From: Nonomuraea sp. MG754425
GTDB taxonomy: Bacteria > Actinomycetota > Actinomycetes > Streptosporangiales > Streptosporangiaceae
DNA length: 61,986 nt
Assembly (NCBI RefSeq): GCF_021699195.1
Contig: NZ_SSXE01000029.1
Location: forward strand, 1-61,986
Direction of reading: 5' to 3'
The notes under the pieces were generated by a model that saw nothing but the letters and a program-made list of their open reading frames with translations, did no database searches and had not been told where the DNA came from. The position numbers were made by a program, and so were the translations under genes. Shown piece by piece: positions 58,211 through 61,986 of this stretch. Within the stretch, counting starts at the first letter, position 1, and each line of letters begins with the position of its first letter.

Positions 58211-59269
58211 ATGCCTCGTTTCCGCCAGATCCTGGACACCATGGCCGCCTACAAGCCGGGCAAGGCGGTCGTCGCCCCCGACGGGCGTTCGTACAAGCTG
58301 TCGTCCAACGAATCCCCCTACGACCCGCTGCCCTCCGTGGTCGAGGCCATCGCCGAAGGGGCACGGCAGATCCACCGCTACCCCGACGCCGGCTCGGTCA
58401 AGCTCACCGAGGCCATCGCGGAGCGCTTCGGCGTGCCCGCCGGGCACATCGCGCTCGGCGCCGGGTCGGTGACCGTCGCGCAGCAGCTCTTCGAGACGAT
58501 CGGCGACCCCGGGGCCGAAGTGGTGTACGCGTGGCGGTCGTTCGAGGCGTACCCGCTGCTCGCCGACCTGGCCGGGGTGACGTCCGTCCAGGTGCCGCTG
58601 GCGGGCGAGGACCACGACCTGGACGCCATGGCCGAGGCGATCAACGACCGGACCCGCATGGTGTTCGTGTGCAACCCGAACAACCCCACCGGCACCGCCA
58701 TCCGCCGCGCCGAGCTGGAGACGTTCCTCGACCGGGTGCCCGACGACGTGCTGGTGGTGCTCGACGAGGCATACCGCGAGTACGTGCGCGACGAGGACGT
58801 CCCCGACGGCCTCACCCTCTACCGCGACCGGCCGAACGTCGCCGTCCTGCGCACGTTCTCCAAGGCGTACGGGCTGGCGGGCCTGCGCGTCGGCTACGTG
58901 ATCGCGGCCGAGCCGGTGGCCACGGCCGTGCGCAAGACGACCGTCCCGTTCGCCGTCAACCACCTCGCCCAGGTCGCCGCCATCGCCTCGCTGGAGGCCC
59001 AGGACGAACTGCTGGAGCGGGTCGAGCACGTGGTCAAGGAGCGCACGCGCGTCCGCGAGGCGCTCATCTCCCAGGGCTGGACGGTGCCGCCCACCGAGGC
59101 GAACTTCGTCTGGCTCCGCCTCGGCGAGCGCACCCCCGCCTTCGCCGCCGCCTGCGCGGTGGAGGGTGTGGCGGTGCGGCCGTTCGGCGTCGAGGGCGTG
59201 CGCGTGACGATCGGCTCACCCGAGGACAACGACGCCTTCCTGGCCGCGGCGCAGGCGTTCCGCGACTAG
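58211..59269 (+). CDS. HisC-type PLP-dependent aminotransferase
   Basis: A 352-residue fold-type I aminotransferase of the histidinol-phosphate/aromatic amino acid group. Landmarks: [14 protein letters not shown] at the N-terminus, [19 protein letters not shown] and the PLP lysine in [16 protein letters not shown]. Length and motifs fit HisC or the aromatic aminotransferase Pat of actinobacteria; which one cannot be decided without comparison, since the his operon is not nearby. It is divergent from the unassigned carbohydrate cluster and may share its promoter region. Confidence 0.93.
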   Translation: MPRFRQILDTMAAYKPGKAVVAPDGRSYKLSSNESPYDPLPSVVEAIAEGARQIHRYPDAGSVKLTEAIAERFGVPAGHIALGAGSVTVAQQLFETIGDPGAEVVYAWRSFEAYPLLADLAGVTSVQVPLAGEDHDLDAMAEAINDRTRMVFVCNPNNPTGTAIRRAELETFLDRVPDDVLVVLDEAYREYVRDEDVPDGLTLYRDRPNVAVLRTFSKAYGLAGLRVGYVIAAEPVATAVRKTTVPFAVNHLAQVAAIASLEAQDELLERVEHVVKERTRVREALISQGWTVPPTEANFVWLRLGERTPAFAAACAVEGVAVRPFGVEGVRVTIGSPEDNDAFLAAAQAFRD

Positions 59270-59299
59270 CGGCGGCCTCGTCCGGCGTGCTGGGAGTGG

Positions 59300-60220
59300 C
59301 TACGCGCCGGCGGTGAAGTAGTGGCCCAGGTCGAGGTCGGCGAGCAGGCCGGGGTGCTCCGGCCGCCAGCCCAGGAGTTCCCGGGTGCGCGTGCTGGAGG
59401 CCGGGTTGTCGAGCGTGACCACGCCCGCCAGGAAACCGAAGTGGGCCTGCGCCCGGTCGGCCGGGATCTCGGCGGCGGGGACGCCCAGCCGCCGGCCGAT
59501 GGCCTCGGCGATCAGCCGGAACGGCACCCCTTCGTCGGCCACGGCGTGCAGCCGCGACCCGGCGGGGGCCTGCTCCAGGGCGAGGCGGTAGAGGCGGGCG
59601 GCGTCCAGGGTGTGCACGGCGGGCCAGCGGTTGGCGCCGTCGCCGAGACGGCCGGACACGCCCGCGGCCCGCGCCGTGGCGACGAGCGCCGGGACGAAGC
59701 CGTGTCGGTCCAGCTCGCTGTGCACCGTCGGGGGGAGCCGGACGACCGAGGACCTGACGCCGCGCCCGGCGAGGCCGGCGGCCAGGTTCTCGGCCTCGAC
59801 CCTCGCCTGCAACCCGGGGCCGGGCGGAATGACGTCGTCCTCGGTGCCCACGCGTCCCGGTACGAGCGCGGACGTGCCCGTGCCCGAGGTGCCGACGAAG
59901 GGCTTGCCGGTGCCGGCCAGCGCCTCGGCGAACGTGCGCAGCGCCGCCAGGTCGGCCGCGATGGCGGCGGCGTAGTCGCCGGCGTACATGGCGTCGTGCT
60001 TGAACGCGAGGTGGATGACCCCGTCGGCGGCGGAGGCGGCTTCGCGCAGGCCGTCGAGATCGTCGAGATCGCCCAGCCTGACCTGCGCGCCGAGCGCTTT
60101 CAGCACGGTGGCCGACGCTTCGGAACGTGCCAGGCCGACGACCTCGTGGCCGGCGGAGAGAAGCTCGGGGACGACGGCCGAGCCGAGGTGGCCGCTCGCT
60201 CCTGTGACGAGAACACGCAT
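59300..60220 (-). CDS. NAD-dependent epimerase/dehydratase (extended SDR)
   Basis: A 306-residue Rossmann-fold protein starting MRVLVTGASGHLGSAVV, with GVIHLAFKHD and a Ser/Thr-rich GTSGTGTSAL; the usual YxxxK catalytic pair is not evident, so it may be an atypical or non-catalytic reductase. ATG 60220 is preferred. It is divergent from the TetR regulator with two operator-like palindromes in the 90-base intergenic space, and should be repressed by that regulator. Confidence 0.9.
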   Translation of the reverse strand: MRVLVTGASGHLGSAVVPELLSAGHEVVGLARSEASATVLKALGAQVRLGDLDDLDGLREAASAADGVIHLAFKHDAMYAGDYAAAIAADLAALRTFAEALAGTGKPFVGTSGTGTSALVPGRVGTEDDVIPPGPGLQARVEAENLAAGLAGRGVRSSVVRLPPTVHSELDRHGFVPALVATARAAGVSGRLGDGANRWPAVHTLDAARLYRLALEQAPAGSRLHAVADEGVPFRLIAEAIGRRLGVPAAEIPADRAQAHFGFLAGVVTLDNPASSTRTRELLGWRPEHPGLLADLDLGHYFTAGA

Positions 60221-60244
60221 GGCAGAGCCCTCCTGGCTCACAGT

Positions 60245-60294
60245 GATAGGACTTGGTCTCATCAAGGTAGCACGCGATGGGACCAAGTCTCATC
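60245..60294. promoter_or_regulatory. Paired TetR operators
   Basis: GATAGGACTTGGTCTCATC (60245-60263) and GATGGGACCAAGTCTCATC (60276-60294) are two near-palindromes fitting GATGRGAC-TTG-GTCYCATC, the second in the opposite direction, with centres 31 bases apart (about three helical turns). They lie in the intergenic space between the epimerase and TetR starts. Confidence 0.75.
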
Positions 60295-60310
60295 ACGTAG
60301 AATTCCGTGC

Positions 60311-60889
60311 ATGGGTCGATGGCAGCCGAACGCGCGCGAGCGCCTGGAACACGCGGCGCTGGAGCTGTTCGTGGAGCGCGGCTACGAGAGCACCACGGCG
60401 GCGGAGATCGCCGAGCGGGCCGGGCTGGCGAAGAGCACGTTCTTCCGGCACTTCACCGACAAGCGTGAGGTGCTGTTCGGCGGCCAGGACGCGCTCAACG
60501 GCCTGTTCGCCGACGCCATCGCGGGCGCCCCCGCCGGGGCGACGCCGGTCGAGGCGCTCGGCGCCGCGCTGGCGGCCATGGCGGAGATCTTCGTCGCCGA
60601 ACGGCACGCCTGGGCCCATCGGCGTCAGGCCGTCGTCATGGGCAACAGCGACCTGCGCGAACGCGAGTTGCTCAAGCTGGCCGCGCTCACCGAGGCCATG
60701 GCCGACGCGCTGCGGCGGCGCGGCGTGCCCGACCCGGCCGCGAGCCTCGCCGCCGAACTCGGCTGCCTCGCCTTCCGCAACGCCTACACGCGCTGGGCCG
60801 ACCCGGCCAACGACCGGCACTTCGCCGACGTCGCGCGCCAGGAACTCGACGACCTGATGGCCGCGACCGCGACCCTCACCGGCCGCTGA
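60311..60889 (+). CDS. TetR-family transcriptional regulator
   Basis: A 192-residue regulator. The N-terminal helix-turn-helix is TTAAEIAERAGLAKSTFFRHFTDK, typical of the family; the rest is a helical ligand-binding domain with LGCLAFRNAYTRWAD. ATG 60311 follows the operator-like palindromes. It probably represses itself and the divergent NAD-dependent epimerase. Ligand unknown. Confidence 0.95.
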   Translation: MGRWQPNARERLEHAALELFVERGYESTTAAEIAERAGLAKSTFFRHFTDKREVLFGGQDALNGLFADAIAGAPAGATPVEALGAALAAMAEIFVAERHAWAHRRQAVVMGNSDLRERELLKLAALTEAMADALRRRGVPDPAASLAAELGCLAFRNAYTRWADPANDRHFADVARQELDDLMAATATLTGR

Positions 60890-60926
60890 CGAACACGACG
60901 GCTCCGCTCACCCCGACCGGGCCGGA

Positions 60927-61871
60927 TCAGTGTGCGACGCCGGTCTCTTCCACGACGGGTGACATCGACTTCGACCGCCGTTCGATGGAGACCACCAGGG
61001 CCACGCCGATGAGGATCACCACGCCGCCGAGCACGATCTGCGTGGTCACGTGCTCGTCCAGCACCAGCACGCCCAGCAGGACGGCGACCACCGGGTTGAC
61101 GTACGCGTACGTCGAGACGAGCGAGATGGGCGCGTTGCCGAGCAGCCACGTGTAGGCGGTGAACCCGACCAGCGAGCCCACCAGCACCAGGTAGGCCAGC
61201 GCCGCCCACGACCGTCCCGACACGGCCGCGACGTCGAGCCGTTCCCCGGTCACCAGCCCGGCCACCGCCAGCCCGAGACCGCCGGCGAGCATCTCGACGG
61301 CGCTGGCCGTCCACACGTTGGCCGGCATCGGGACGCGCGCCGACAGGAACGAGCCGATCGACCAGGACAGCGAGCCCAGCAGGATCACCACGATGCCGGT
61401 CGTGCCCGCCTGTTCGCCGCCGCCGTTCAGCGACAGGGCCGCCACGCCCACGAACCCGACCAGCACGCCGGCCAGGGTCAGCACCGCGGGCCGGTCCCTG
61501 GCCACGACCCTGAGCAGCACCAGCCAGAGGGGCACCGCGGCCACGAGCAGCGCGGCCAGGCCGCTGGAGATGTGCTGCTCGGCCACGGCGACCATGCCGT
61601 TCCCGCCGGTGAGCAGCAGCAGCCCGACCAGTGCCGCGCCGCCGAACTGCCGCAGCGACATCCTGAACGGCGCCAGCCTCTTGGTGGCCAGCAGGAAGCC
61701 GACGAGCAGCAGGGCGGATGTCACGAAGCGCATCGCGCCGTGGAGCATCGGCGGCATGGTCTCGATGGCGATCATGATGCCGAGGTAGGTCGAGCCCCAC
61801 ACCACGTAGACGATCGCCAGCGCGCCCCAGACCATCAGCGCACGGCGACTGTCAGTAGCGTTTGCAGGCAT
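60927..61871 (-). CDS. EamA/DMT-family transporter
   Basis: A 314-residue drug/metabolite transporter with ten predicted helices arranged as two EamA repeats. The N-terminal repeat begins YVVWGSTYLGIMIAIETMPP and the second near GSLSWSIGSFLSARVPMPANVWTAS; a Pro-rich YAYVNPVVAVLLG marks the ninth helix. Members export amino acids, purines or drugs; this one cannot be typed. The ATG at 61871 is the only good start. Positions 61872-61986 show no further gene. Confidence 0.93.
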   Translation of the reverse strand: MPANATDSRRALMVWGALAIVYVVWGSTYLGIMIAIETMPPMLHGAMRFVTSALLLVGFLLATKRLAPFRMSLRQFGGAALVGLLLLTGGNGMVAVAEQHISSGLAALLVAAVPLWLVLLRVVARDRPAVLTLAGVLVGFVGVAALSLNGGGEQAGTTGIVVILLGSLSWSIGSFLSARVPMPANVWTASAVEMLAGGLGLAVAGLVTGERLDVAAVSGRSWAALAYLVLVGSLVGFTAYTWLLGNAPISLVSTYAYVNPVVAVLLGVLVLDEHVTTQIVLGGVVILIGVALVVSIERRSKSMSPVVEETGVAH

Positions 61872-61986
61872 GGCTCATGAACTTACCGCTTGAGCCGGAC
61901 AAAGACCCGCGAGTATCAGACTTCGGACACTGTCGTCATAGAAGCGGCATACGACCCCACCGCGCGACCCCCACCACCCCGACAAC

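Noticed and set aside
1..61986. Secondary-metabolite (PKS, NRPS, terpene, lanthipeptide) cluster
   Set aside because: No ketosynthase, condensation, adenylation, terpene synthase or lanthionine synthetase motifs were seen in any frame.

Overview
The window is very GC-rich, with a strong G/C bias at third codon positions and frequent GTG starts. Several gene families are typical of filamentous or spore-forming actinomycetes: two conservons (NIT-domain sensor kinase, roadblock protein, DUF742 protein, small GTPase), three SigE-family sigma factors, a membrane-anchored Ser/Thr kinase with an extracytoplasmic domain, and an alpha-lytic-type S1 protease. I infer a Streptosporangiales-like actinomycete (Nonomuraea or a relative) from gene content only. 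The window is chromosomal accessory or housekeeping-type sequence. I found no PKS/NRPS cluster, prophage, intact insertion sequence or CRISPR array.

Layout. 0.5-2.4 kb: a NarL-type two-component pair. 2.5-5.8 kb: a tightly packed four-gene operon (proline-rich membrane protein, Lgt-like transferase, radical SAM enzyme resembling the COG1964/tetraether-lipid-synthase family, small membrane protein). This is my main candidate for an undescribed system. 5.8-9.6 kb: two paralogous modules of a SigE-type sigma factor plus a membrane-anchored beta-propeller-like protein, separated by a MaoC hydratase. 9.8-13.6 kb: an AAA-type ATPase, then a MauE-like membrane protein and a double-psi-barrel-like protein divergent from a third SigE-type factor. 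13.6-15.1 kb: MarR/YceI divergent pair, a cluster of DnaA-box-like sequences, tRNA-Ser(GCU) and an intrinsic terminator. 15.2-25.7 kb: small genes, including a hydrolase with an operator-like promoter, DUF1275 protein, EF-hand protein, VOC proteins, S1 protease, MarR/MFS pair, and a decayed B12-binding radical SAM gene interrupted by two genes that may be type VII secretion-associated.

25.8-28.2 kb: xylulokinase and a DUF998 membrane protein. 28.2-34.4 kb: two convergent conservons (A-C, and A-B-C-D) sharing a nearly identical promoter element. 34.5-37.9 kb: PrsW-type protease, a flavoprotein resembling spermidine dehydrogenase, and a lipoprotein. 37.9-47.9 kb: a cell-surface glycan locus with three glycosyltransferases, WecB and WecC (UDP-ManNAcA supply), a DUF4434-like protein and an NrtR-type regulator. 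48.0-49.9 kb: a probable leaderless 21-codon gene with its own terminator, then the Ser/Thr kinase. 49.9-52.8 kb: MFS transporter, LLM flavin oxidoreductase and a divergent MarR regulator. 52.8-57.9 kb: an unassigned probable carbohydrate cluster (HAD phosphatase, sugar-kinase-like protein, GatZ/KbaZ-like protein, ThuA-domain protein, FG-GAP protein). 58.2-61.9 kb: HisC-type aminotransferase, NAD-dependent epimerase with divergent TetR regulator and paired operators, and an EamA exporter.

Family assignments come from reading motifs in the translated sequence and from memory of the families. No database search was run.
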